A stretch of DNA of 64,000 nt from Roseovarius indicus (GCF_008728195.1 NZ_CP031598.1:5332001-5396000), one strand, 5' to 3'. Counted from the stretch's first letter, positions 18,011-27,703 are shown. Numbers and translations: made by a program. Notes: a model not told the origin generated them from the sequence alone.

Positions 18011-19078
18011 ATGCCAGACGCCAGCCGCCCCGCAGCCCGGCCCGAAAACGCCCCGGCTGACCACCCCGCGATCACCAAGGCGAAAACCGGTGTCCTGCTG
18101 GCCAATCTCGGCACGCCGGATCACTACAGCTATTGGCCGATGCGCCGCTATCTGAACGAATTCCTGTCAGACCGCCGGGTGATCGATTACAGCCCGTGGA
18201 AGTGGCAGCCGCTTCTGCAGCTGATCATTCTGTCGAAGCGGCCTTTCACCAGCGGCGAGGCCTACAAGTCGATCTGGAACGAAGAAAAGGGCGAAAGCCC
18301 CCTGATGACCATCACGCGCGATCAGACGACCAAGCTGTCAAAGTCGCTTGCCGATCGTTACGGCGATCAGGTCATGGTCGATTTCTGCATGCGTTACGGC
18401 AACCCGTCGACCAAATCGAAAGTGCGCGCCCTGACCGAGGCCGGGTGTACCCGCATCCTCTTTTTTCCGCTCTATCCCCATTATGCAGGGGCAACGTCCG
18501 CAACGGCGAACGACCAGTTCTTCCGCGCCTTGATGGAGGAAACGTGGCAACCCACCGCGCGCGTGGTCGAGCCGTATTTCGAGCATCCTCTCTACATCGA
18601 GGCACTCGCTAAGTCCGTTGAACGGGCCTATGGCGGCGTCGAGGCAAAACCCGAGATTCTCGTCGTGTCGTATCACGGGATGCCCAAACGCTACCTCATG
18701 CAGGGCGACCCGTACCATTGCCAGTGCCAGAAAACGACGCGCCTATTGCGGGAACGGCTGGGGTGGGACGAGACGCAGATCACCACAACTTTCCAGTCTG
18801 TCTTCGGCCCCGAGGAATGGCTCCGGCCCTACACCGTGGAAGAAGTCGCTCGGCTGGCCAGCGAAGAGGGAAAGAAACGGATCGCGGTCATTGCACCGGC
18901 ATTTTCGGCCGACTGCATCGAGACACTGGAAGAGATCAACGAGGAAATCCGGGAAAGTTTCGAAGAAGCGGGGGGCGAGGAGTTTACCTACATTCCCTGC
19001 CTCAACGACGACGATGCCCATATCGAGGCGCTGAGCGAAGTGATCGGTGAAAACCTGAAGGGCTGGGTCGAAGGCTGA
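18011..19078 (+). CDS. hemH: Ferrochelatase
   Basis: Inserts Fe2+ into protoporphyrin IX, the last step of haem b synthesis. The 355-residue protein has TGVLLANLGTPD at the start of the fold, the SYHGMP motif with the catalytic His, and the FSADCIETLEEI motif near the C-terminus. CxxC-like cysteines around PYHCQCQKT resemble those of other ferrochelatases. hemW and hemJ of the same pathway are elsewhere in the window (44585 and 53006). Confidence 0.97.
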   Translation: MPDASRPAARPENAPADHPAITKAKTGVLLANLGTPDHYSYWPMRRYLNEFLSDRRVIDYSPWKWQPLLQLIILSKRPFTSGEAYKSIWNEEKGESPLMTITRDQTTKLSKSLADRYGDQVMVDFCMRYGNPSTKSKVRALTEAGCTRILFFPLYPHYAGATSATANDQFFRALMEETWQPTARVVEPYFEHPLYIEALAKSVERAYGGVEAKPEILVVSYHGMPKRYLMQGDPYHCQCQKTTRLLRERLGWDETQITTTFQSVFGPEEWLRPYTVEEVARLASEEGKKRIAVIAPAFSADCIETLEEINEEIRESFEEAGGEEFTYIPCLNDDDAHIEALSEVIGENLKGWVEG

Positions 19079-19094
19079 GGAATAGTTGCGGGCC

Positions 19095-19670
19095 TTACCT
19101 GTCGTTCATGCCCAGTCCATCCATGATCCGGACGTAGTGTTTTTCGATCCGTGCCATTCGGGTCTTTGATTGTTTCGCATCTGAGATGTGTAGGATGTAG
19201 CCCCGCTGACGCCCCGGTGTGAGCGCTTCGAAGGCGGCCTTGAAGGCTCCATCTTCCGCCATCTTGTCTTTCAGTTCATCGGGATAGACCATTTCCCGCT
19301 TTGCCTTGAAGTCGACCTTCTGACCGGACTTGTGGACCGCGATGGCGCTCTCGATGATCGCGCGAACGACCTCTTCCTGATCGTCGATCTCGGCGATGCT
19401 GCGAAACCTCATCTGGCGCGCGGCCTGGGAATTCTTGCCGGGCGCAACAAGCACTCCGTGAGGATCATCGACAAGCGCTCCCCTCATGAACCCGAGCCCG
19501 CAATAGTCTTTCATCTCGTGCAGGACCACGACATTCCCGCCGTCATAGGTGTAGCACGGCTGTCGCCATTTCAGTTCCTCCTTCAGAGGAAAGCTGAGCA
19601 GGATCTCCCGCAAACGGGTCAGTTCATCAGGGAATCGCTCGGCTTTCCGAAACCAGGGATCGAGTCGCAT
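19095..19670 (-). CDS. DUF1801 / YdeI (OmpD-associated)-type protein
   Basis: A 191-residue protein with an N-terminal DUF1801 (YdhG-like) domain (LKWRQPCYTYDGGNVVVLHEMKDY) and a C-terminal OmdA segment (AFEALTPGRQRGYILHISDAKQSKTRMARIEK). No enzymatic motif is evident; function is unknown across the family. It converges with hemH, 16 bp between stops, and has an intergenic gap of about 130 bp upstream. Confidence 0.85.
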   Translation of the reverse strand: MRLDPWFRKAERFPDELTRLREILLSFPLKEELKWRQPCYTYDGGNVVVLHEMKDYCGLGFMRGALVDDPHGVLVAPGKNSQAARQMRFRSIAEIDDQEEVVRAIIESAIAVHKSGQKVDFKAKREMVYPDELKDKMAEDGAFKAAFEALTPGRQRGYILHISDAKQSKTRMARIEKHYVRIMDGLGMNDR

Positions 19671-19748
19671 GTCGGCGCATCCGTCAGAGAAATCGGCACG
19701 AGACTAGAAGGTGCGTGATTTTGCCGCAAGGTTCACCAGATACGGAAA

Positions 19749-19771
19749 GGGGCAGCGCAACGCGCCGCCCC
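19749..19771 (-). terminator. Intrinsic terminator after the L,D-transpeptidase gene
   Basis: In the leftward transcript a 10-bp stem GGGGCGGCGC / GCGCUGCCCC (one G-U pair) with a 3-nt loop is followed by UUUCC, 26 bp after the stop at 19798. Confidence 0.6.
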
Positions 19772-19797
19772 ATCGATCGAGACCGCCTGCTTTCGCG

Positions 19798-20400
19798 TCA
19801 GATCAGGAGGACCTGCGTCCCGACATTGGTCAGCCCGAAGAGCTCCTGGATATGCTCGTTGTAAAGCCCGATGCACCCGTTCGAAGAACGCCGTCCGATC
19901 TTCCGGGTGTCGTGCGTGCCGTGGATGCGATAGTAGGTCCAGCTCAGGTAAAGCGCGTGAGTGCCGAGCGGGTTGTCCGGCCCGGGCCCCACATAGCTCG
20001 GCCAGTCAGGGTTACGTTCCAGCATGGAGGGTGTCGGGCGCCATTCCGGGCCGACAACCTTGCGAACAATGCTCGTCCGGCCGCGACGGGTAAGTTCTTC
20101 TGTCATTGGAACGCTGGTCGGGTACAGCTTGTAAACCGACTGATCCTCCGACCAGAAATGCAGCGCCCGCGAGCGCGTATCGACGAGAACCGCACCGTTG
20201 TTCAGGTTCGAAAAATAGGGCTGCCAGTGTAGCGCCCGGAAGCTCGAGATGTTGCGACGCGTTGTCTCGGAGATGTCGTTTTCCATCTCGACGGTGGAAG
20301 ACCCGTTGATATCCTGCGCCAGAGCAGGAGCGCCAATCGCCGCTGCCGTACCTGCCACAAAAGCGCGTCTGCTAACGCGACCAGGGAATTTTTTCGCCAT
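19798..20400 (-). CDS. Periplasmic YkuD-type L,D-transpeptidase with Tat signal
   Basis: Forms 3-3 cross-links in peptidoglycan or anchors proteins to it. A 200-residue protein with a twin-arginine signal (SRRAFVAGTAAAIGAPALAQ, about 12-31) and a YkuD domain ending in the active-site motif RIHGT ... RRSSNGCIGL, with the catalytic Cys near residue 179. ATG 20400 is chosen because the Tat signal starts there; the frame extends to 20475 without merit. Divergent from the CAP-domain lipoprotein gene. Confidence 0.92.
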   Translation of the reverse strand: MAKKFPGRVSRRAFVAGTAAAIGAPALAQDINGSSTVEMENDISETTRRNISSFRALHWQPYFSNLNNGAVLVDTRSRALHFWSEDQSVYKLYPTSVPMTEELTRRGRTSIVRKVVGPEWRPTPSMLERNPDWPSYVGPGPDNPLGTHALYLSWTYYRIHGTHDTRKIGRRSSNGCIGLYNEHIQELFGLTNVGTQVLLI

Positions 20401-20569
20401 TGCTTCGCTCCGTGAATCCCGGCTCTTTTCGGGCGGGATCATAGTGCGCGAATGCCTCAGTCGCAATTCAAACACGCGATCAGCGGCAAAGCGGCGCCCA
20501 AGTGTGTTTGAACTACCGCGAGCCGCGGGCTAAACGGATGAAAATCGACTCTAGAGGTGGCTGGGCTAC

Positions 20570-21112
20570 ATGGCGCGTATCATCGGACTTCTGTTTTCGG
20601 CACTTTTGGTGCTTTCGGCATGCAGCAACACGATGACAGGCCCGCCTGCGGGGACCGACGGAAGTTCATCGACCCGGATTCATCGCATCCGCCCCAATGA
20701 GACCTCGACGATCCAGTACCGCATGCTCGATTCGGTCAATTCGTTGCGCCAGGCATCCGGCGCCGCGCCGCTGACACTCGACTCGCGTCTCAACGCGGCT
20801 GCGGCCACCCATTCGCGCGATATGTCGCTGCAGAACCGCCCGTGGCATTTCGGGTCTGACGGATCTTCGCCGATCGACCGTGCACGCCGCGTTGGCTATG
20901 ACGGAACAGTCGTCGGCGAGAACATCTCGGAAACCTACGAGGACGAGCTGGAAACACTGGCGGCCTGGATGCAGGACGAAAACACCCGTCGGATCATCTT
21001 GTCTAAGGAAGCCACCGAAATGGGGTTCGCTTGGGAACAGGAAACCAACGGCAAGATCTGGTGGACCATGGTAACCGGCCGCAGCGGGCGCGCGGCCGAT
21101 CCCTCTTCCTGA
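20570..21112 (+). CDS. CAP-domain (SCP/PR1-like) lipoprotein
   Basis: A 180-residue exported protein with a lipobox LVLSAC (Cys18) and a CAP domain from about residue 48 to 170, recognised by LDSVNSLRQASGAAPLTLDSRLNAAA, HSRDM and the late GFAWEQETNGKIWWTMVTG. Bacterial CAP proteins are found in the envelope; biochemical roles are mostly unknown. Its position between two L,D-transpeptidase genes (one divergent, one convergent with 12 bp between stops) suggests a cell-wall role. Confidence 0.9.
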   Translation: MARIIGLLFSALLVLSACSNTMTGPPAGTDGSSSTRIHRIRPNETSTIQYRMLDSVNSLRQASGAAPLTLDSRLNAAAATHSRDMSLQNRPWHFGSDGSSPIDRARRVGYDGTVVGENISETYEDELETLAAWMQDENTRRIILSKEATEMGFAWEQETNGKIWWTMVTGRSGRAADPSS

Positions 21113-21124
21113 TATCGGCGCCAA

Positions 21125-21622
21125 TTACGGCGTAACGACGATCGGCGTCCCGTTGTTGACCATCGCGTAGACCCACTCCATGTGGCGGTTCTTCAGCGAG
21201 ATGCAGCCCTCTGTCCAATCCTTGCGATTGTCGCGCGGATTGCCGTTCGGCCGCCCGTGGATGAAGATGTCGCCACCGGGTGACTTCTTGTTGGCAGCGG
21301 CAAAAGCCCGGTCGCTCGGATTGGGGTAGGAGAGTCCGATCGAAAGGTGGAACTTGCTGTTCGGGTTGCGCCGGTCGATGTAGTAGAAGCCTTCCGGCGT
21401 CTTGCCGTCACCTTCGAACTGCTTGTGCCCTTGCGGAGCAAAGCCGAGCTCGACCGGATACGTTTTCAGCACCTTGTTGTGATGCATGAGGAACAGGCGC
21501 CGCTCATCCTTCTGCACGATGACTTGCGTGACCTCCGGCCCATTGTATTTCTTGAACTTCGATCCGCAGCCTGCCAGCCCAATTGCCAGCAGGATAACGG
21601 TAATCAGTTTTATCGCCTTCAT
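21125..21622 (-). CDS. YkuD-type L,D-transpeptidase lipoprotein
   Basis: A 165-residue lipoprotein (lipobox GLAGC, Cys19) with a compact YkuD domain: KDERRLFLMHHNKVLKTYPVELG at its start, the IFIHGRPNG loop and the catalytic DWTEGCISL. It is distinct from the Tat-exported paralogue 1.3 kb away, giving two enzymes of the same fold with different export routes in one cluster. Confidence 0.92.
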   Translation of the reverse strand: MKAIKLITVILLAIGLAGCGSKFKKYNGPEVTQVIVQKDERRLFLMHHNKVLKTYPVELGFAPQGHKQFEGDGKTPEGFYYIDRRNPNSKFHLSIGLSYPNPSDRAFAAANKKSPGGDIFIHGRPNGNPRDNRKDWTEGCISLKNRHMEWVYAMVNNGTPIVVTP

Positions 21623-21700
21623 GGCCTATCTCGATTTCCTTGCCCTGGTGCGCGCATTTTACAGAAACTCGCGGGGTTGAGCCAAGGAAAATACGCGACC

Positions 21701-22924
21701 TTACGAGGCGTCGCGCCGGAATTCCGCAACAAGCTCGACATGCACAGACCAACGGAACTGATCGATCACGCGCAGGTGGGTCAACTTGTAGCCATGTCGC
21801 ACCAGAGTGGCAGCATCCCGTGCAAAGGTGACCGGGTTGCACGAGACATGGGCGACCACTGGGATGTCCGATTGGGCGATCTGCGCGATCTGGGCTTCTG
21901 CGCCGGCACGAGGCGGATCGATAATAGCGGCGCCGAAACCGGAAAGCTCGTCGGCCTGGAGCGGTTGACGGAAGAGGTCGCGGGTTTCAGACGTGACTTT
22001 CTTCAGACCCTGGGCATGGCGCCAAGCAGTATCGAGCGCGCTCGTCATCGCCCGGTCGCCCTCGACCGCGTGGACCGCAGCCTTGCGCGCAACAGGCAGA
22101 GCGAACGTACCGCAGCCAGCGAACAGGTCGATAACGGAGGTGGCGCCCTTGACGATGTCGAGAACATCGGTCCGTAGCGCCTCTTCACCATCCTTCGTCG
22201 CCTGCATGAAGGCGCCGGCCGGCGGGGTGACCGGGATACCGTCAAATCGCTGCTCGGGCGGCAGGCGCGTGGCGATTGTCTCGCCATCCCAGCTAAGCCT
22301 TGCAAGGTCATGTGTCTGGCATAGTTCGGCAAGTGCCATCCGCAGGGGTCCGTCGAGCGGCTTGCCTTCGGTTACGGCGATGTCGAGCCCCGGTTCAGCC
22401 AAGGTCGCCGCCACGCGCAGTGGTGTCTTGCGGCTGGCTCCGGCCACGGCCAGCGCTTCTGCCAAGGGAAGCGCTGCCATCAAGCGGGGATGCAGCAAGT
22501 GGCAATCTGGAATTTCGATGATCGCGTCGGATTGCCTTCCGTAAAAGCCCGCCATAGCCCCTTTCTTGGTGCGCCGCGCTGCGAAAGTGGCCCGACGCCG
22601 GGTGTTGGGCGGCGAGGTGTGGATCGGAAGGAATTCAGTGTCGAGCCCCTGCGCCTGCAAAGCGGTTCTGACGATATCTGTCTTCCAGTCCGCCAGGGCC
22701 ACGTCGGCCATATGCTGCATCTGGCAACCGCCACAGGATTTGAAATGACGGCAGGGTGGTGACACGCGGTCTGACGACGGTTTTACGATGCGAATGTCCC
22801 TCAGCCGCTCGCCCTCGGCTGTGCCGGTCACCACTTCACCCGGCAATGCCCCGGCCACGAAAACCGGGCCATCGGCAACCCCGTCACCAAGGTGGCCCAG
22901 CCGTCTGATCGTGTATTCCGTCAA
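21701..22924 (-). CDS. TrmA/RlmC/RlmD-family RNA (uracil-5-)-methyltransferase
   Basis: A 407-residue SAM enzyme that methylates U in 23S rRNA or tRNA. It has an N-terminal TRAM-like beta-barrel (RLGHLGDGVADGPVFVAGALPGEVV), the 4Fe-4S cysteines in CRHFKSCGGCQMQH, the SAM motif VIDLFAGCGTFALP and the catalytic Cys in HVSCNPVTFARD. Which uridine it modifies cannot be decided. Only 3 bp downstream of the ABC exporter gene. Confidence 0.93.
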   Translation of the reverse strand: MTEYTIRRLGHLGDGVADGPVFVAGALPGEVVTGTAEGERLRDIRIVKPSSDRVSPPCRHFKSCGGCQMQHMADVALADWKTDIVRTALQAQGLDTEFLPIHTSPPNTRRRATFAARRTKKGAMAGFYGRQSDAIIEIPDCHLLHPRLMAALPLAEALAVAGASRKTPLRVAATLAEPGLDIAVTEGKPLDGPLRMALAELCQTHDLARLSWDGETIATRLPPEQRFDGIPVTPPAGAFMQATKDGEEALRTDVLDIVKGATSVIDLFAGCGTFALPVARKAAVHAVEGDRAMTSALDTAWRHAQGLKKVTSETRDLFRQPLQADELSGFGAAIIDPPRAGAEAQIAQIAQSDIPVVAHVSCNPVTFARDAATLVRHGYKLTHLRVIDQFRWSVHVELVAEFRRDAS

Positions 22925-22927
22925 TCG

Positions 22928-24793
22928 CTACTCCGCCGCGGTCTCGCTGTCAGTATCGCCATCTATATCAGCATTGAGGAAGCCACCCGATTGACGTTGC
23001 CAGAAGCGGGCATAAAGACCGCCTTTTGCCAAAAGCTCGGAATGGGTCCCTTCTTCGAATATGCGACCCTGTTCCAGCACGATAATGCGATCCATCTGGG
23101 CGATGGTCGACAGGCGGTGTGCGATGGCGATCACTGTTTTGCCTTCCATCATCCCGTAGAGCGTCTGTTGGATCGCAGCTTCCACTTCACTGTCGAGGGC
23201 GCTGGTCGCTTCGTCCAGCAACAGGATGGGTGCGTCTTTCAGGATGACCCGTGCCAGCGTGATCCGCTGCCTTTGCCCGCCCGAGAGCTTTACGCCCCGC
23301 TCGCCAACATGGGCGTCGTAGCCTGTGCGCCCTTGCGGGTCCTGCAGGTCGAGGATGAAATCGTGCGCCTCGGCCTTGCGGGCGGCATCCAGCATCTCTT
23401 CCTCGCTTGCGTCGGGCTTGCCGTAAAGGATGTTGTCGCGCACCGAACGGTGCAGCAATGCGCTGTCCTGCTGTACCATGCCGACATGGTCGCGCAGGCT
23501 ATCCTGCTGAACGCGGGTTATGTCCTGCCCATCGATCAGGATACGGCCGTCTTCCGCGTCGTAGAACCTCAAAAGCAGCTTTACGAGGGTCGATTTCCCG
23601 GCACCCGAGCGGCCGATCAGGCCAATCTTTTCGCCCGGTTCGATCGTCAGAGACACTCGGTCGAGCCCGCCCGCGCCGCGACCGTAATGATGCGAAACGC
23701 CCTGGATCTCGACGCGGCCCTCGGTCATCTTCAGCGGCTTGGCCTCCGGATCGTCAACAAGGTCGATGGGTTGGGCGATCGTTTCCATGCCTTCTGCGAC
23801 CACGCCGAGCTGCCGGAAGAAGGTGGTCAGCGCCCACATAATCCAGCCGGTCATCGCATTGAGCCGCAAGGTCAGCGCTGTCGCCGCCGCAACCGCACCG
23901 ACGGTCGCGCCGCCTTGCATCCAGAGCAGCATGGCCCAGCCCACAACGCCCACGATCAGCAGACCGTTCAGGATCACAAGAGCCACGTCCATGATGGTGT
24001 AGATCCGCATTTCAGCACGGAAGGTGGTGCGGGTGTTCTCGATGGCTTCCTTGGCATACTCCAGCTCGCGCTGATGGTGCGCAAAGAGCTTGACCGAGTG
24101 GATGTTGGTGTAGGCATCAACCACGCGGCCTGTCACCTGCGACCTCGCATCAGACGCCGCCTTCGACGCCGGCCCCACGCGCTGCATGACCCAACGAACG
24201 AGGATGCCGTAGAGTACCAGCCAGATGACCATCGGGATCGCAAGGCGCGGATCGGCATCCGACAGCATCAATGCCGCGCCGACCACATAGGCCAATGCAA
24301 AGGTGATGGCGTCGAACACCTGAAAAACCGCTTCGCCTGCTGCTGGCGGGGTTTGCATGATGCGGTTGGCGATGCGGCCCGCGAAATCGTTCTCGAACCA
24401 GCCGACTGACTGCCGCAGCACGTGCTTGTGCGAGCGCCAACGGATCAACGTACCGAAATTCGGGATGATCGTGTTGTTGAGCAACAGCACGTCGATCGCC
24501 TGAACCAGAGGTCGCAAAATCAGGATGAACAGGGCGACCACGATCAGCTCAAGCCCGTATTGCTGCCAGACGGCTTCCGGCTCTCCCGAAAGCCGATCGA
24601 CCAGTTGGCCCATGTAGTAGATCAGCCAGAGTTCGATCGTCGCCACGAGAACCGAGAAGATGGCCGTCACCCAGAACACCCGGCGAAACGGCCGCATGTA
24701 GTCGCGCATGAAGGGCCAGAGCCGCGTCGGAGGTGTGTCTGTTTCCGTATACTCACAATACGGATCGACGAGATTCTCGAAAAACTTGAACAT
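22928..24793 (-). CDS. ABC exporter, fused permease and ATPase
   Basis: A 621-residue half-transporter (homo- or heterodimer) with six membrane helices (about 45-340) and an ATPase domain: Walker A GRSGAGKST near 388-396, signature LSGGQRQR, Walker B ILLLDEATSALD and H-loop AHRLST. The type is MsbA/MDR-like, the substrate unknown. I took ATG 24793 (MFKFFENLVDP, AGGA seven bases upstream) rather than the open-frame start at 24853. Confidence 0.92.
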   Translation of the reverse strand: MFKFFENLVDPYCEYTETDTPPTRLWPFMRDYMRPFRRVFWVTAIFSVLVATIELWLIYYMGQLVDRLSGEPEAVWQQYGLELIVVALFILILRPLVQAIDVLLLNNTIIPNFGTLIRWRSHKHVLRQSVGWFENDFAGRIANRIMQTPPAAGEAVFQVFDAITFALAYVVGAALMLSDADPRLAIPMVIWLVLYGILVRWVMQRVGPASKAASDARSQVTGRVVDAYTNIHSVKLFAHHQRELEYAKEAIENTRTTFRAEMRIYTIMDVALVILNGLLIVGVVGWAMLLWMQGGATVGAVAAATALTLRLNAMTGWIMWALTTFFRQLGVVAEGMETIAQPIDLVDDPEAKPLKMTEGRVEIQGVSHHYGRGAGGLDRVSLTIEPGEKIGLIGRSGAGKSTLVKLLLRFYDAEDGRILIDGQDITRVQQDSLRDHVGMVQQDSALLHRSVRDNILYGKPDASEEEMLDAARKAEAHDFILDLQDPQGRTGYDAHVGERGVKLSGGQRQRITLARVILKDAPILLLDEATSALDSEVEAAIQQTLYGMMEGKTVIAIAHRLSTIAQMDRIIVLEQGRIFEEGTHSELLAKGGLYARFWQRQSGGFLNADIDGDTDSETAAE

Positions 24794-24964
24794 GAACGGC
24801 ATCCTGATGAGGGGGCGCAAAAGCAACGCGGCTGCCACCGCGTTCGGTATCACATAGAGCGGATTATGGGCTTAGCTCAGCCAGATCCCGCGATACATTT
24901 GCATCCCTCCTTCGTCAGTCCCGTGAAGATGGCCCAAGTTTGATCAGATTGTCAATTGAAGTCT

Positions 24965-26119
24965 CTATGACAAGCCAGTCCCGAGCAGGTCCTCGCGGCG
25001 AAGCGTGAAGCCCGAGGCAAGCCATTCCCGTTCCAACTCGGCAAGTTTGTCGCCCAAAGCCGGGCCCTGAAAAGCCGGCATGAGATCGGAGGCAGACACT
25101 GGAAACTCGGCGACAGATCCCGTTGCGACAGCGTCAAACTCTTGCTGAGACACATGCCGGTTCTCTACCGCCGCCTTCAGCAGAAGGACATCGACTGCAG
25201 TCCTTTCGCCCATGCGATAGCCAAGCTCGCCGGGGTCGGCAATACGTCCCATACCTTCCAGAATTTGCGACAACTGCTTTGCCTGAGCGCGGCTCAGGCG
25301 AAGATTTTCGGTTTGGTTTTCGCCTCCCAATGCCGCCAGCCTGCGCAACGGATCGGCCGGCACGCGGTGTGCCCCCTCAAGATGAACGAGCGGACCGATC
25401 AAGCCGTCATCCGCTCCGGGAAGGACATGCCTCAAAACGCCGGAGTTGCGCATCGAAGCAATCGTTTCAGCAGGCTCGGGTGCCGTGAGAAGTTTCAGGA
25501 ACTCGGCTCCGATACGCTCTTTCGAAAGGCTTTCGATCCCGTCGGAAAGCGCAGCGCAGGCCGCAAGGCCATCCGGGTCGAGGCCACCCCTGCCATACCA
25601 AGCGTGAAAGCGAAAAAACCGCAGGATGCGCAGGTAGTCCTCTCGGATGCGTTGCTCTGCGTCGTCGATAAATCTGATAAGCCCCGCCTTCAGATCTGGC
25701 AGACCGTTGAGCGGATCAATCAAGTCTCCATCGGATCGCGCATAGATAGCATTCATGGTAAAATCGCGGCGCCGTGCATCTTCGACCACATCGGTCGAGA
25801 ACGCGACGGTGGCGCGGCGGCCATCGGTTTCCACGTCTTTTCGGAACGTCGTCACTTCGTGCGGCAGGCCACCCGCCACGACGGTAACTGTACCATGCTC
25901 TATGCCGGTGGGCACCGCCTTCAGGCCCGCGACCTCTGCCAGATCGACAACCGTATCCGGCAGGGCATCCGTGGCGATATCGATATCCCGCACGGGCACA
26001 CCTAGCAGGTCGTCACGGACACAACCGCCGACGAACAACGCCTGGAAACCAGCCTCTTCCAACAACCGGCACACCGATTGAGTGGGGGCCTGGTAAAGCC
26101 ATTCGCCACGAACCTTCAT
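24965..26119 (-). CDS. cca: CCA tRNA nucleotidyltransferase
   Basis: Adds or repairs the 3' CCA of tRNAs (or poly(A) polymerase activity in some relatives). The 384-residue class II enzyme has FVGGCVRDDLLG at about 30-40, the metal-binding DIDIATDA, the RRDFTMNAI motif and the RIREDYLRILRFFRF block. It overlaps the CoA pyrophosphatase gene by 4 bp, which in turn overlaps hslO, so the three form one run. Confidence 0.95.
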   Translation of the reverse strand: MKVRGEWLYQAPTQSVCRLLEEAGFQALFVGGCVRDDLLGVPVRDIDIATDALPDTVVDLAEVAGLKAVPTGIEHGTVTVVAGGLPHEVTTFRKDVETDGRRATVAFSTDVVEDARRRDFTMNAIYARSDGDLIDPLNGLPDLKAGLIRFIDDAEQRIREDYLRILRFFRFHAWYGRGGLDPDGLAACAALSDGIESLSKERIGAEFLKLLTAPEPAETIASMRNSGVLRHVLPGADDGLIGPLVHLEGAHRVPADPLRRLAALGGENQTENLRLSRAQAKQLSQILEGMGRIADPGELGYRMGERTAVDVLLLKAAVENRHVSQQEFDAVATGSVAEFPVSASDLMPAFQGPALGDKLAELEREWLASGFTLRREDLLGTGLS

Positions 26120-26718
26120 TGGTCTTCCAGTGCGTCAGCCAACGACCGAAGGATGCGCGCTGTCGCTCCCCAGATGTAATAGGGGCCGAATGGCACCGTG
26201 AAATAGTGCCGCCGGCTCCCGCGCCAGCGCCGGGATTGCACGCTGAAGTTGGACGGGGTCAGTACATGGTCGAGAGGAACGTCGAACACCTCTTCGACCT
26301 CTCCCACCTCCGCTACCGGGTCGAATGGTTCTTTTACAAGCGCAATGACAGGCGTCACGTGAAACCCGGTAACGGTTTCATGGGCCGGCATGAGGCCCAG
26401 AACCTCGACATTGCCGGGAGCGAGGCCGATTTCCTCGTGTGCTTCCCGCAATGCGGCGGCGGTGATGTCAGCGTCGCCCGGATCCTGCTTGCCGCCAGGA
26501 AAAGCGATCTGACCAGGATGATGCTTCAGGGCGGAAGATCGTTTCGTCAGAAAGAGACGCGCCTCCTCTCCCTGGGGCAGAACCGCCACGAGAACCCCGG
26601 CCGGGCGCAGCTTGCGCCCTTCCGGCAAAACCGTGTCCGGGTTCAGGTCGTAATCTGACGAAGGTGCCCGCGCCCGGTCAATGGCCGCGCGCAAACGGCT
26701 TGCGGCATCACTGGTCAT
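26116..26718 (-). CDS. Nudix hydrolase, CoA pyrophosphatase type (NudL-like)
   Basis: A 200-residue Nudix protein with the CoA-hydrolase signature LTKRSSALKHHPGQIAFPGGKQDPGD followed by the Nudix box (REAHEEIGL). It likely cleaves CoA to phosphopantetheine and 3',5'-ADP. ATG 26718 lies inside the 3' end of hslO (11-bp overlap) with no separate SD, suggesting coupling; the frame open to 26763 is less likely. Confidence 0.9.
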   Translation of the reverse strand: MTSDAASRLRAAIDRARAPSSDYDLNPDTVLPEGRKLRPAGVLVAVLPQGEEARLFLTKRSSALKHHPGQIAFPGGKQDPGDADITAAALREAHEEIGLAPGNVEVLGLMPAHETVTGFHVTPVIALVKEPFDPVAEVGEVEEVFDVPLDHVLTPSNFSVQSRRWRGSRRHYFTVPFGPYYIWGATARILRSLADALEDQ

Positions 26719-27703
26719 TATCTGGCGGTTCAGACGCGTCGAAACCCAGGGTCGCTGGGTCAAGCCGATAATGGGAGCCGCAGAATTGGCAGTCTGCGGT
26801 GACGACCCCTTCCTCGGTTGTCATCGTCTCGATATCACGAGCCGAGTAGATCGAGAGGCTTTGCCGCACGCGGTCTTCCGAGCAGGTGCAGCCAAAACGA
26901 ACCGGTTGAAACTCGTAGGCGCGCGGGGCTTCCTCGTGAAACAGGCGCACCAGCAGATCGGCCGGCGCGACCGACGGTCCGATCAGTTCCAACGCCTCGA
27001 CCGTATCGAGCAGGATGTTCACCCGGTTCCAGTTCTCTTCGCCATCCTCGCCGACCACATCCTCGGCCGTCAGCAAACCATCCTCACCAGTGCCGCCGCC
27101 GGAGATGCCGGGCGAGGCCTTGGGCATGTGCTGAACCATGATGCCACCGGCACGCCAGTGTTCCGCTTCTCCGCGCTCCGTCGATTTGCCGAAACTCAAG
27201 GCAAAGCGGGTCGGTAATTGCTCGGACTGTGCAAAGTATGCCTCGGCGCAGGCGCTCAGGCTGCCGCCGGCAATCGGCGTAATCCCCTGGTAAGGGTCCG
27301 AGCCGGGACCCTGGTCGATGACCACGGAAAAGTAGCCTTTGCCGAGCTGGTCGAACGGTCTCTCGTCGGTTACCCGATCGCGATCGAAGCTGGCATAGGC
27401 CCTGATGCGGGCCACCTCTCCCTCGTCCTGCGGTGCGTAGTAATCCGTAGCGATCATCCGAACCGGTCCATCTGTCTGGACCTGAAGCGAGAGCTTCCAG
27501 CGCAACTTGATGGTCTGACCGATCAGAGCGGTCAGCAAGGCCATTTCCGCCACCAGTGCCTCGACCGCCGGCGGATAGTCGTGCTGACGAAGAATCCCGT
27601 CGAGCACGCCATCGAGACGCGCAAGGCGGCCGCGCATATCGGAAGCGTCAAGCTGGAACGGCAGGATCGTATCGTCCCACGCGATTTTTTGTCCAAGTGT
27701 CAT
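26708..27703 (-). CDS. hslO: Redox-regulated chaperone Hsp33
   Basis: Hsp33 is activated by oxidation when it loses zinc from four cysteines. The 331-residue protein carries these as CTCSED (about 268-270) and CQFCG (about 300-303), after the usual substrate-binding domain (ALIGQTIKLRWKLSLQVQ, GSLSACAEAYFAQSEQLPT). It is first in an hslO-nudix-cca run. The C-terminal tail DASEPPDNDQ is slightly extended. Confidence 0.95.
   Translation of the reverse strand: MTLGQKIAWDDTILPFQLDASDMRGRLARLDGVLDGILRQHDYPPAVEALVAEMALLTALIGQTIKLRWKLSLQVQTDGPVRMIATDYYAPQDEGEVARIRAYASFDRDRVTDERPFDQLGKGYFSVVIDQGPGSDPYQGITPIAGGSLSACAEAYFAQSEQLPTRFALSFGKSTERGEAEHWRAGGIMVQHMPKASPGISGGGTGEDGLLTAEDVVGEDGEENWNRVNILLDTVEALELIGPSVAPADLLVRLFHEEAPRAYEFQPVRFGCTCSEDRVRQSLSIYSARDIETMTTEEGVVTADCQFCGSHYRLDPATLGFDASEPPDNDQ

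Noticed and set aside
22892..24409. 505-codon frame antisense to the ABC exporter
   Set aside because: The exporter has all ABC motifs; the antisense product is not recognisable.
26350..26365. parS-like sequence GGCGTCACGTGAAACC
   Set aside because: Only 12 of 16 positions match and the left arm is lost; lies in a Nudix gene.
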